Assembly (NCBI GenBank): GCA_030549795.1
Contig: JAUQQO010000028.1
Coordinates: forward strand, 1 to 64,000
Direction of reading: 5' to 3'
Origin: Pseudomonadota bacterium
Lineage (GTDB): Bacteria; Pseudomonadota; Alphaproteobacteria; Geminicoccales; Geminicoccaceae
DNA length: 64,000 nucleotides
The notes under the pieces were generated by a model that was not told the DNA's origin, did not search any database, and worked only from the letters and a program-made list of their open reading frames with translations. Positions 18,002 to 25,971 of this stretch are shown here, piece after piece (positions within the stretch are counted from its first letter, which is position 1; the number at the start of each line of letters is the position of its first letter). The position numbers and the translations under genes are program-made.

Positions 18002-19480
18002 TTAGACCTCCACCGCACCCGGCGGCACGGCTGTAAATGCCGCCGCCTCTTCGAGCGCGCGCGCCACTTGGAAGATGGTCGCCTCGTCCCACGGCCGCCC
18101 GATCACCTGCAGCCCGAGCGGCAGCCCTTCGCGCGAGAGGCCGGCGGGGACCGAGATCCCCGGCAAGCCGGCGAGGTTCACAGGGACCGTGAACACGTCG
18201 TTGAGGTACATGGACACCGGATCCTCGCTCTTCTCGCCGATGCGGAAGGCAGCGGAGGGGGCGGTGGGTGTCAGCAGCGCGTCGCAGATTTCGAACACGC
18301 GACGGAAGTCGTCGACGATCTTACGCCGCACCTTCTGCGCTTTGAGATAATAGGCATCGTAATAGCCTGCCGAGAGCACATAGGTTCCGATGAGGATGCG
18401 TCGACGTACTTCCGCACCGAAACCTTCACCCCGGCTGCGCTTGTAAGTATCGACGAGGTCGCGACCGGCCACGCGCAGCCCGTAGCGCATGCCGTCATAG
18501 CGCGCGAGGTTGGACGAGGCCTCGGCCGGGGCGACGATGTAGTAGGTGGGAAGCGCATAGCGGGTGAGCGGTAAGGACACCTCGACGATCTCGGCCCCTT
18601 GTGCGCGCAACCATTCTGCGCCCCGGGCCCACAGCGCCTCGATCTCGGCCGGCATGCCGGGCACGCGGTACTCCTTGGGAATGCCGATCTTGAGGCCGCG
18701 CACGCGCGGGGCGAGCGAGGCCGGCCAATCCGGCACCGGCAAGTCGGCGGAGGTGCTGTCCTTGGGGTCGAAGCCGCTCATCGCCTGCAAGAGTAGCGCC
18801 GCATCCGCGACGGAGCGGGCGAAGGCGCCGGCCTGATCGAGCGAGCTCGCAAAGGCGACGATGCCCCAGCGCGAGCAGCGCCCATAGGTCGGTTTGATCC
18901 CGACGATGCCGCAAAAACTCGCTGGCTGGCGGATCGAGCCGCCGGTGTCGGTGCCGGTGGCAGCGGGGCACAGAAAGGCCGCCACGGCTGCCGCCGAGCC
19001 GCCCGAGCTGCCGCCGGGGACGAGACCGGGGCTCGCCCCGGGTGGGGTCCAGGGGTTGATCACCGGGCCGAAGGCGGAGGTGGTGTTCGACGAGCCCATG
19101 GCGAACTCGTCGAGGTTGGTTTTACCCAAGAGCACCGCGCCTTCCGCCCACAGCTTGGCGGTCACCGTGGATTCATAGAAGGGCACGAAGTTAGCGAGCA
19201 TGCGCGAGGCGGCGGTGGTGCGCACCCCCGCGGTGCAGAACAGGTCCTTAACCGCGATCGGCAGCCCTTCGAGCAGCCGGCCTTCACCGCGCGCTAAGCG
19301 CGCATCCGCGGCTTGCGCCATCGCGAGCGCCTTCTCCGGCGTTTCGGTGATGAAGGCGTTGAGCCGCCGGCCGCGCTCCATCGCCGCAAGGCAGCTCTGG
19401 GTGAGCTCGACCGCCGAGATCGCGCGTCGGCGCAAGAGTTCGCGCGCCTCGATGAGCCCCAGCCGATTGAGCCCGCTCAT
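18002..19480 (-). CDS. gatA: GatCAB amidotransferase subunit A (amidase)
   Basis: 492 residues; the ATG at 19478-19480 overlaps the gatC stop (ATGA). Amidase-signature Ser-cisSer-Lys triad residues are in [26 protein letters not shown] and [16 protein letters not shown]. GatA releases ammonia from glutamine for transfer to the misacylated tRNA. The [19 protein letters not shown] start fits the family, and extending upstream would add 59 Arg-rich residues. Confidence 0.97.
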   Translation of the reverse strand: MSGLNRLGLIEARELLRRRAISAVELTQSCLAAMERGRRLNAFITETPEKALAMAQAADARLARGEGRLLEGLPIAVKDLFCTAGVRTTAASRMLANFVPFYESTVTAKLWAEGAVLLGKTNLDEFAMGSSNTTSAFGPVINPWTPPGASPGLVPGGSSGGSAAAVAAFLCPAATGTDTGGSIRQPASFCGIVGIKPTYGRCSRWGIVAFASSLDQAGAFARSVADAALLLQAMSGFDPKDSTSADLPVPDWPASLAPRVRGLKIGIPKEYRVPGMPAEIEALWARGAEWLRAQGAEIVEVSLPLTRYALPTYYIVAPAEASSNLARYDGMRYGLRVAGRDLVDTYKRSRGEGFGAEVRRRILIGTYVLSAGYYDAYYLKAQKVRRKIVDDFRRVFEICDALLTPTAPSAAFRIGEKSEDPVSMYLNDVFTVPVNLAGLPGISVPAGLSREGLPLGLQVIGRPWDEATIFQVARALEEAAAFTAVPPGAVEV

Positions 19481-19764
19481 TCGACCACCCGCGGCACCAC
19501 GAAATAGCCGTTCTCGCGCTCGGGCGCATTGGCGAGGATGGCCTCGCGGCAATTGCCGTCGGTCACCTCGTCGGCCCGCCAGCTGCGGTGGATGGGATGG
19601 ACGCTGCGCAACGGCTCCACCCCTTCGGTATCGACTTCCGCCAGCTGCTCGACCCAAGCAAGAATGCCGGACAGCTCGCCTGCGAGCTTGTCGAGTTCGT
19701 GCTCGGGAACGGCGATGCGCGCGAGCTCAGCCATGCGCGCGACGGTGGCCTTGTCGAGGGACAT
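19477..19764 (-). CDS. gatC: GatCAB amidotransferase subunit C
   Basis: 95 residues, typical length. Recognisable GatC features are the N-terminal [41 protein letters not shown] and the C-terminal [19 protein letters not shown]. GatC wraps around GatA and stabilises the complex. It is the first gene of the gatCAB operon, with a 54-bp gap to the Prim-Pol gene upstream on the same strand. Confidence 0.95.
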   Translation of the reverse strand: MSLDKATVARMAELARIAVPEHELDKLAGELSGILAWVEQLAEVDTEGVEPLRSVHPIHRSWRADEVTDGNCREAILANAPERENGYFVVPRVVE

Positions 19765-19818
19765 CTGCGTTCGTTCCTCGTCGGGGGACCGAAACTGTTG
19801 GTGCGGGCAGGGCGAGAG

Positions 19819-20712
19819 CTACACACTCGCAGGCGGGCTGGCAACCGAGCCGGGCTCACCTTCCTTGGAAGGTGCGGGTGCGCGCGCCGCCCGCTGTTGG
19901 GCGCGCGCCCGCGTCCGGCAGATGCTGGCGACGATCGCGTGCACCTCTTCTACCGGCAAGGGCGGCCGGCAGCGACCGAGGTTGAAGCCTTGGAGCAGTT
20001 CCTCGACCACTCCCGGCTCGAGCCCGTGGTGCAACAGCAGCCCGGCCAAGGAGGCGAGGCGGCTGTTGCGCTCGCCCTCTTTGAGCCCCTCGCGCAACAA
20101 CTGCCGCCACCAGCTGATGGGATGGCCGCGTCGGCGTTCGGGCTCGCGCACAAGCGAAGCGATCCACAGCGGAAGGGGTGCCGGCTCGCGCAGCTCGCCA
20201 TGTGCGCCGGGCAGAAAACGGTAGGGACGGCCGTTGGGATGGATCGAGGGCGGCGCCACCACATAGCCGCCTTCGGCTTTGAGATCGAGGCCGGGGCGCA
20301 GGCCGATGGCGCAGGCGATCGCGCAGCCCGCGTGGTGGAAGTAGAAGTGCCGCCCACCACCGCCGGTTTCGGCGGTGAGCGTGGGCGGCAAGCGGCCGTA
20401 GCAGGCCTCGAGGGCCGTAAGGCTGGCGCTGCCGCCCTTGGCCGGGTCGACGTCGAGCACGACGAGCTGGGAGATGGCGCCGGTGACGATGCCGAGGTTG
20501 GCCTCGGGCCAGCGCGTGAACCAGCCCTCGAGCTCATCCGTCGTCGGCAGGCGGTGCTGGAAGGGCTCCCAGCGCAGGAGCGGACGTTTCGCGCGCGGGA
20601 GCAAAGGAATCACCGACCAGCCGCGGGCTCGGTAGCGAAGCGCCCAGCGCAGGACGGGGTTGATCGCGAATGCGGCATGTGGGCTCATGTTCACTGTTTG
20701 TTCTAGCATCAT
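19819..20712 (-). CDS. Stand-alone bifunctional DNA primase/polymerase-like protein (Prim-Pol)
   Basis: 297 residues. The Prim-Pol (archaeo-eukaryotic primase) domain spans ~20-190: W/P-rich GWSVIPLLPRAKRPLLRWEP, metal-binding DVD in VVLDVDPAKGG (87-89), nucleotide-binding GGGGRHFYF (117-125) and LKAEGGYVVAPPS (144-156). A C-terminal helical segment (~200-275, with RNSRLASLAGLLLHHGL) resembles the PriCT domain. These proteins normally belong to phages, plasmids or integrated elements and are often fused to a helicase, absent here. It sits upstream of gatC on the same strand, divergent from ruvX. M1, M2 or M9 could be the true start. No other mobile genes are adjacent. Confidence 0.8.
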   Translation of the reverse strand: MMLEQTVNMSPHAAFAINPVLRWALRYRARGWSVIPLLPRAKRPLLRWEPFQHRLPTTDELEGWFTRWPEANLGIVTGAISQLVVLDVDPAKGGSASLTALEACYGRLPPTLTAETGGGGRHFYFHHAGCAIACAIGLRPGLDLKAEGGYVVAPPSIHPNGRPYRFLPGAHGELREPAPLPLWIASLVREPERRRGHPISWWRQLLREGLKEGERNSRLASLAGLLLHHGLEPGVVEELLQGFNLGRCRPPLPVEEVHAIVASICRTRARAQQRAARAPAPSKEGEPGSVASPPASV

Positions 20713-20833
20713 GGGGTGCCGACGTCAGCTCTCGTGATGACGCGAGGCCGTAGAGCCGCTAAGGTCGGGGGCGGAGAGCGCCGCGGGAAGGTTGGGTCGG
20801 CGCCAAGGAGGGGGAGCCCGCAATCTGCCGGTG

Positions 20834-21298
20834 ATGGACGCTGCGCGCTTCGCCGCTTCGCTGCCGCCGCACGGCTCGTTGCTCGCCATCGACGTGGGTC
20901 GACGGCGGCTTGGTCTTGCCGGGACCGATCTCGAGCGGCGCATGGTCACCCCGCTGTTTACGATTTCGCGCGGCCGTTGGCCCGACGATGTCGCCAAGAT
21001 CCGCCGCTGCGTCGAGGAGCGGACGGTGGTCGGTCTCGTGGTCGGCTGGCCGCTCAACATGGATGGCAGCGAGGGGCCGGCGTGCGCGGCGACGCGGCAG
21101 ATGGTCGATCAGCTCGACGCCGCCTTCGGCCTGCCGATCCTGTTGCAGGACGAGCGGCTCACCTCCTTCGCGGTCGAGCAGGCGATCCGCGAGGGTCGCC
21201 TGCCGCCGCCGAAAAAGGGCCAGCCGCTCGATCACTATGCCGCGGCGGTGATCCTCGAAGACGCGCTGCGGACGCTGCAGGCGTTGGTACAGAGTTGA
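20834..21298 (+). CDS. ruvX: Holliday-junction resolvase-like / 16S pre-rRNA nuclease YqgF
   Basis: 154 residues from the ATG at 20834, close to the usual YqgF length; an earlier in-frame start adds a Gly/Arg-rich stretch. RNase H-fold motifs: SLLAIDVGRRRLGLAG (first Asp), VVGWPLNMDGSEG (Glu/Asp strand), DERLTSFAVEQA and LDHYAAAVIL (final Asp). The family processes the 5' end of 16S rRNA and was earlier proposed as a Holliday-junction resolvase. Divergent from the Prim-Pol gene, with 121 bp between. Confidence 0.93.
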   Translation: MDAARFAASLPPHGSLLAIDVGRRRLGLAGTDLERRMVTPLFTISRGRWPDDVAKIRRCVEERTVVGLVVGWPLNMDGSEGPACAATRQMVDQLDAAFGLPILLQDERLTSFAVEQAIREGRLPPPKKGQPLDHYAAAVILEDALRTLQALVQS

Positions 21299-21499
21299 GC
21301 CACCTCCTTCTCGGTTGACCCGTTGGCCCGCGTGCGGGGGCGGTGCGGCTGAGCACGCTCCAGCTGCGCCCTCCGCCCGGAGAGCTGTTGTTCGGGGGCG
21401 AGGGGTTGTCGGCGCCCTGCGGCCTCGCGCGACAGCGCCCACTACCTTCTGGCGCGTCGGGCACGGCCCGACCTTCTGCGCAACCGTGAAGGGCAGGGG

Positions 21500-23395
21500 A
21501 TGGCGTCGCGCCTTGGGCTGCGCCATCTTCCTCGCCGCTTGTCCGATGCGGCAGCCGCCATGATCCAAGATCTCGTCACCCGCACCGCTGCGGCGCGCAG
21601 CTTCCTCGCCAAGGTATGGGCGCTTGCGCGACCCTATTGGTTCGCCCCCGAGAAGAGCGAGATTCGGCTGTTCGGGGTCCGGTTCTTAGTGCCCGAACGG
21701 TGGATCGCGCGCTTTTTGCTCGTCGCCATCCTCGGCATGAACTTTTTCCTGGTTTGGATGGCCAAGGAGCTCAACGCCTGGAACGCCAAATTCTTCAATG
21801 CGCTTCAAGAAAAAGACGGGGAGCGATTTTGGGAGCTGCTGTTCTCTCTCGACGGCTTTGAGGCATTCTTTTTCTCGTTTACGGGGCTTGTTTTCGTTTT
21901 CATTGTAGTTGCCGTCTACAGATTGTGGTTGCGTCAGCTTTTGACCATTCGATGGCGGCGTTGGATCACGGAAATCTATTTCGGCGATTGGCTGTCCGAT
22001 CGCACCTATTACCGCATGGAGCTGCTCAACCACGGCACCGACAATCCCGAGCAGCGCATCGAGCAGGACGTTGCCCAGTTCGCTTCACAAACGCTTATGA
22101 TCTTTTTCGGGCTCGTTTCGGAAATCGCCACGCTCGTCACCTTCACCCTCGTTCTGTGGAACCTTTCCGGCTCGCTTGTGCTGCCTCTGTTCGGCGGCAT
22201 CGAAATACCCGGCTTTATGGTCTGGGTCGCGCTCATCTACGCCATTGTGGGCTCGTTTCTCACCTGGTTCATCGGCCGGCGTCTTGTGCGCGTGAACTTC
22301 TTGCTCGAGCGCTACAATGCCGATTTCCGCTACCGCATGACCCGCATCCGCGAGAACGCCGAGAGCATCGCGCTCTACGGCGGCGAGCGCGACGAGCGCC
22401 GGCGCTTGTCCGAAGCCTTCGCCCGCATCTACGAGACCTGGTGGGAGTATATGAAGCTCAACAAGCGCCTCACCTGGCTCACCGTGTTCTACAACCAGGT
22501 CGCGCATGTCTTCCCGATCGTCGTCCAGGCCCCCCGCTATTTCGCGGGGGAAATCCCCTTGGGCGTTCTCACCCAAACCGCCGGCGCCTTCGGCCAGGTC
22601 CAAGGCTCGCTTTCCTGGTTTGTGGACAGTTTCTCCCAGCTCGCCGACTGGAAGGCGGTGGTCGACCGCTTGACCACCTTCGCCGAGACCATGACCAGGA
22701 TGAAAGAAATGGTCGAAAGCGAGCACGCCTTCACCAAAACGCACGAGACCCCGGCGCTCGAGCTCGAGGGAGTGGACGTGGCGCTGCCCGATGGCCGGCT
22801 CTTGCTCGAAAAGGTCGACCTCGTCATCCAGCCGGGCGAAGCGCTGGTGGTGCAGGGGCCTTCCGGGTCCGGCAAGACCACGCTCTTTCGCGTGCTCGCC
22901 GGGCTTTGGCCGTTCGGGCGCGGGCGGATCGATCTGCCGGCCGGTGCCCGCGTCCTCTTCTTGCCGCAAAAACCCTATCTGCCGATCGGCACGCTCAAAG
23001 AAGCGCTCGCCTATCCGGAAACCCCGGACCGCTATTCAACGAGCGAATACCGCGCCGCACTCGAGGCCTGCCGGCTGCCGCACCTCGTCGACCGCCTCGA
23101 GGAATCCGCCAACTGGTCGCTCGTGCTCTCTCCCGGCGAGCAGCAGCGCTTGGCCTTCGCCCGCGCTCTTCTCTATCGTCCCGATTGGCTGTTCTTGGAC
23201 GAGGCGAGCTCGGCTTTGGATGAGGCGACCGAGGCCCACATCTACCGCCTCATCCGCGAGCGTCTTCCCAACGCCACCATCGTCTCGATCGCGCACAAGC
23301 CGTCGGTTCTACGCTTCCACACGCGGCGGCTGCGCATCGAGCCGACCTCCCATCGGGTGATCAACGAGCCCCTCACCATGCCGGCCGGCGAGTGA
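21500..23395 (+). CDS. SbmA/YddA-type ABC transporter, fused permease and ATPase
   Basis: 631 residues. The N-terminal half is an SbmA/BacA-like membrane domain with about six hydrophobic segments and the family motif LTIRWRRWITEIYFGDWLSDRTYYRM...NPEQRIEQDV. The C-terminal half is an ABC ATPase: Walker A GPSGSGKTTLFRV, signature LSPGEQQRLAFAR, Walker B WLFLDEASSALDE, His switch IAHK. Homologues include YddA and Rv1819c-like importers or exporters of peptides or cobalamin; the substrate here is unknown. Start 21500 has an agggcagggg-like site; an ATG at 21560 is a credible alternative because the intervening 20 residues are Arg-rich. Confidence 0.85.
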   Translation: MASRLGLRHLPRRLSDAAAAMIQDLVTRTAAARSFLAKVWALARPYWFAPEKSEIRLFGVRFLVPERWIARFLLVAILGMNFFLVWMAKELNAWNAKFFNALQEKDGERFWELLFSLDGFEAFFFSFTGLVFVFIVVAVYRLWLRQLLTIRWRRWITEIYFGDWLSDRTYYRMELLNHGTDNPEQRIEQDVAQFASQTLMIFFGLVSEIATLVTFTLVLWNLSGSLVLPLFGGIEIPGFMVWVALIYAIVGSFLTWFIGRRLVRVNFLLERYNADFRYRMTRIRENAESIALYGGERDERRRLSEAFARIYETWWEYMKLNKRLTWLTVFYNQVAHVFPIVVQAPRYFAGEIPLGVLTQTAGAFGQVQGSLSWFVDSFSQLADWKAVVDRLTTFAETMTRMKEMVESEHAFTKTHETPALELEGVDVALPDGRLLLEKVDLVIQPGEALVVQGPSGSGKTTLFRVLAGLWPFGRGRIDLPAGARVLFLPQKPYLPIGTLKEALAYPETPDRYSTSEYRAALEACRLPHLVDRLEESANWSLVLSPGEQQRLAFARALLYRPDWLFLDEASSALDEATEAHIYRLIRERLPNATIVSIAHKPSVLRFHTRRLRIEPTSHRVINEPLTMPAGE

Positions 23396-23400
23396 GGCAC

Positions 23401-23880
23401 TCAGCGCGCATCGGCGAGAAAGCGCCCCAAGACGACCACCGGCTGCTCTCGGTAGCCGATCCGGCGGTAAAAGGCGGTGGTGGCGGCGTTCTCGGCGCGC
23501 ACCAAGAGTTGAACCTTGGGAACGCCACGGGCGGCGAGCCAGCCTTCGGCGGCGCGCACCATGGCGCGCCCGATGCCGCGCCGGCGCACCTCGGGCTCAA
23601 CTGCAAGATAATAAAGCCAGCCACGGTGGCCGTCGTGACCGACCATCACCGTAGCGATCGGACGGCCGTCGCACATCCCGACCAAGAGCTCGGAATTCTC
23701 TTTCCCGGCCGCGCGCGCGATGTCTTCGCGGGGCGGATTCCACGGGCGGACGAGGCCGCAACGGTGCCAGAGTGCGATCACCGCCTCAACCTCGGCCTGG
23801 GTGATCGGACGGATGAAAACCTCCGCGCCGCACGCTTGTGCGTGCTGCGCCGGCTCGGCTCGCGGTGGGTTTTGGCGCAT
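23401..23880 (-). CDS. GNAT-family N-acetyltransferase (YpeA-like)
   Basis: 159 residues from the ATG at 23878-23880; a longer version from 23973 would add an Arg-rich tail that does not look like the family. The acetyl-CoA-binding motif A is GWLYYLAVEPEVRRRGIGRAMV, preceded by TVMVGHDGHRG and VIALWHRCGLVRPWN, which closely match the YpeA subgroup, and followed by RAENAATTAFYRRIGY. The substrate is unknown. Converges on the ABC transporter with 5 nt between. Confidence 0.85.
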   Translation of the reverse strand: MRQNPPRAEPAQHAQACGAEVFIRPITQAEVEAVIALWHRCGLVRPWNPPREDIARAAGKENSELLVGMCDGRPIATVMVGHDGHRGWLYYLAVEPEVRRRGIGRAMVRAAEGWLAARGVPKVQLLVRAENAATTAFYRRIGYREQPVVVLGRFLADAR

Positions 23881-23966
23881 CTCTGTAAGCCCGCCGATCA
23901 ACGCGCGTATGGCCGCTTTTCGCGCCCGCGCGCGGTGGCGTCGATAGGGTGTGATGCCGATTTTAC

Positions 23967-23994
23967 TTGACAATGTTCCTATACATCTGTCAAC
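23967..23994. promoter_or_regulatory. Inverted repeat in AT-rich divergent intergenic region
   Basis: TTGACA (23967-23972) and its complement TGTCAA (23989-23994) are separated by 16 nt in an AT-rich stretch between the divergent GNAT gene and the gene starting at 24027. Each arm equals a sigma-70 -35 box, one per strand, but no convincing -10 lies at 16-18 nt for either. Could be paired promoters or a dyad operator. Confidence 0.35.
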
Positions 23995-24026
23995 ATTCCG
24001 CTAGGACGACGAACGGGAGTGCCGCC

Positions 24027-24911
24027 GTGGCCGCGACTGAAGCGCCCCAACTCCGCCGCCGAGGCGGCGGACCCAGAACAGCGGAAGGCAAAGCGCGCGC
24101 GAAGATGAACGCGCTGCGACACGGGTTGCGCGCGCAGGGCTTCGCGCTCCTCCCACACGAGGACGAAGAAGCCTTTCGTGCTCTGGTCGACGAGCTCCGC
24201 CGCGCGCTTAAGCCAGCGGACGCGGCGGAGGCCGTCTATGTCGATGCGATCGCCATCGCCATTTGGCGCGAGCGCCGCGCCGATCGTCTTGAGGCGGAAG
24301 TGCTCGCCGACATCGCGCCCGCGGAAGAGGGGCGCAGCTGCGGCAGCGATCTGCGCGGCGAGGCGGCGCGCGCGAGCCTGGCGACGATCCTGCGCTACCG
24401 CAGCGCGGCGCAGCTCGAGCACCGCCGGGCGCTCGCCATGCTCGCCGAGCACCGGCGCCTGCGCGCTGCGCGCACGAACGAACTGAACGCCGCGGCGACC
24501 GCGGGGGAGCGGGCGCACCGACCGGCAGCCGCACCCGAAGCACGGAATATGGCGGAGATCCGGGATGACACGAACGAACTTGGGGAACCTTCCCCACCAC
24601 CGGATCGTCTTCCCGAGACGGTCTTGATCGAGCCGCGCGAAGAGGATCGGCTGCGCCTCAATCCCTTGGACAGCAACCGCGCCCGCGCGCTCGGCCGTGA
24701 TCCCGATCTCGTCTTACCCGTACCCGGCCTCGAGCCGCGGCTTTGGCCCAAGGCGCAGGACCGGGCGGTGGAAGGTCCCTATCCGCCCGGTCATCCCCAG
24801 CCGTATCGGCGAATCCCGGGACTACCTTGGGACGCGTGGTGGGACCACCAGCACCTTTTGTCCGAGAAGCCGCTGCGTGTGGGGGAGGTGCTGTCGGCGC
24901 GCGCCGCGTGA
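24027..24911 (+). CDS. Conserved protein of the 'GPRTAEGKARAKMNALRHGL' type, function unknown
   Basis: 294 residues from a GTG preceded by gggag. The N-terminal motif GGPRTAEGKARAKMNALRHGL recurs in many bacterial hypothetical proteins, often present in several copies per genome. It is followed by a helical region of about 130 residues rich in Arg, Ala, Glu and Leu, then a Pro-rich acidic segment, and a C-terminal part with WPKAQDRAVEGPYPPG and WDAWWDHQHLL. No catalytic motif is recognised. The basic N-terminus suggests nucleic-acid binding, but that is a guess. Confidence 0.6.
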   Translation: MAATEAPQLRRRGGGPRTAEGKARAKMNALRHGLRAQGFALLPHEDEEAFRALVDELRRALKPADAAEAVYVDAIAIAIWRERRADRLEAEVLADIAPAEEGRSCGSDLRGEAARASLATILRYRSAAQLEHRRALAMLAEHRRLRAARTNELNAAATAGERAHRPAAAPEARNMAEIRDDTNELGEPSPPPDRLPETVLIEPREEDRLRLNPLDSNRARALGRDPDLVLPVPGLEPRLWPKAQDRAVEGPYPPGHPQPYRRIPGLPWDAWWDHQHLLSEKPLRVGEVLSARAA

Positions 24912-24985
24912 GGGCGAAGCGATCGGCGCCGCACGCGCCGAGGGGCCGCTTGCCGCACGCCGCGTTTCCACTTTAGGCTTCGGCC

Positions 24986-25870
24986 ATGCCCATCGACACG
25001 CTCGCCTTCGCGCGCAAGCTCGAGGCCGCGGGCACACCGCGGTCGCAAGCGGAAGCCTTGGCGGAAGCGTTGCGTGAGGCCGAACAGCAGTTCTGGGGCG
25101 AACTCGCGACCAAGGCTGATCTCGCCCTCATCAGAGCCGATCTCGCCCACCTGCAGCAGGAGGTCGCCGCGCTGCGGGCGGAGACGGAGGCGCTCGAAGG
25201 GCGGATCGAGTTCACGCTCGCTCGGCTCGAAGAGCGCATCGAGGCCAAACGCGCGGGCTTCGAAGAGCGGATACGCGGTGAGCTGCGCAGCCTCGAGGAG
25301 GGGACCGAATCGAGGCTCGTCCAGCTCGAGGAACGAATCGAGGCCAAACGCGCAGCCTTCGAAGAGCGGATACGCGGTGAGCTGCGCAACCTCGAGGAGC
25401 GCATCGAGGCCAAACGCGCGGGCTTCGAAGAGCGGATACGCGGCGAGCTGGGCAACCTCGAGGAGGGGACCGAATCGAGGCTCGTCCAGCTCGAGGAGCG
25501 GATCGAAGCAAAGCGCGCGGGCTTCGAAGAGCGGATACGCGGTGAGCTGCGCAGCCTCGAAGAGCGCATCGAGGCCAAGCGTGTGGGCTTCGAAGAGCGG
25601 ATACGCGGCGAGCTGCGCAGCCTCGAAGAGCGCATCGAGGCCGAGCTCACCGAGCTCGAGCAGCGCGTGGACGGCAAGCTCCGCAGCCTCGAGGAGCGCA
25701 TCGAGGCCAAACGCGCGGGCTTCGAAGAGCGGATACGCGGCGAGCTGCGCAGCCTCGAAGAGCGGGTGGATGCCAAGCTCACTCAGCTCGAGCAGCGGAT
25801 GACGATACGGCTCGGTGGCATGATCGCGGCAGCGGTGGCGATCGTCGCCGCGCTCGTTCGGCTTCTTTGA
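24986..25870 (+). CDS. DUF1640-like coiled-coil protein with hendecad repeats and C-terminal anchor
   Basis: 294 residues. The N-terminus (DTLAFARKLEAAGTPRSQAE, ALAEALREA, then ATKADLALIRADL) and the C-terminal membrane helix (MIAAAVAIVAALVRLL) match the bacterial DUF1640/CCDC90-like layout, which usually spans 100-200 residues. Here the middle (81-278) is expanded into near-identical 22- and 11-residue units of the form LEERIEAKRAGFEERIRGELRS, giving a long hendecad coiled coil anchored at the inner membrane by its C-terminus. Function is unknown for the bacterial family. The near-identical DNA repeats make copy number likely to vary between strains. Confidence 0.75.
   Translation: MPIDTLAFARKLEAAGTPRSQAEALAEALREAEQQFWGELATKADLALIRADLAHLQQEVAALRAETEALEGRIEFTLARLEERIEAKRAGFEERIRGELRSLEEGTESRLVQLEERIEAKRAAFEERIRGELRNLEERIEAKRAGFEERIRGELGNLEEGTESRLVQLEERIEAKRAGFEERIRGELRSLEERIEAKRVGFEERIRGELRSLEERIEAELTELEQRVDGKLRSLEERIEAKRAGFEERIRGELRSLEERVDAKLTQLEQRMTIRLGGMIAAAVAIVAALVRLL
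25226..25819 (+). repeat. Intragenic 33/66-nt tandem repeats
   Basis: Codons 81-278 consist of 11-residue (33-nt) modules. Six 66-nt double units (LEERIEAKR-type) are interspersed with 33-nt units (LEEGTESRLVQ twice, and LEERIEAELTE, LEQRVDGKLRS, LEERVDAKLTQ, LEQRMTIRLGG). Several copies are nearly identical at the DNA level (cttcgaagagcggatacgcg recurs six times), implying recent expansion. Confidence 0.9.
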
Positions 25871-25922
25871 TCGCGCGCTGCGCGCGCGGGCGCCAGCGCA
25901 GCTGGACGGGAGATGAAACGAA

Positions 25923-25949
25923 CGAGGGCCGGCTGGCGGCCGGCCCTCG
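25923..25949. terminator. Strong bidirectional hairpin between convergent genes
   Basis: A perfect 11-bp stem CGAGGGCCGGC/GCCGGCCCTCG with a tggcg loop lies between the end of the coiled-coil gene (25870, plus) and the end of the binding-protein gene (25972, minus). No clear T-run follows on plus; on minus it is followed by TTCGTTTC, a weak T-rich tail. A shared terminator is the simplest reading. Confidence 0.65.
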
Positions 25950-25971
25950 CGGGGAAGACGGAGCGGGCTGC

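Noticed and set aside
25226-25819. CRISPR-like repetitive array
   Set aside because: Repeats are contiguous 33/66-nt in-frame codon repeats with no unique spacers; they encode a coiled coil.
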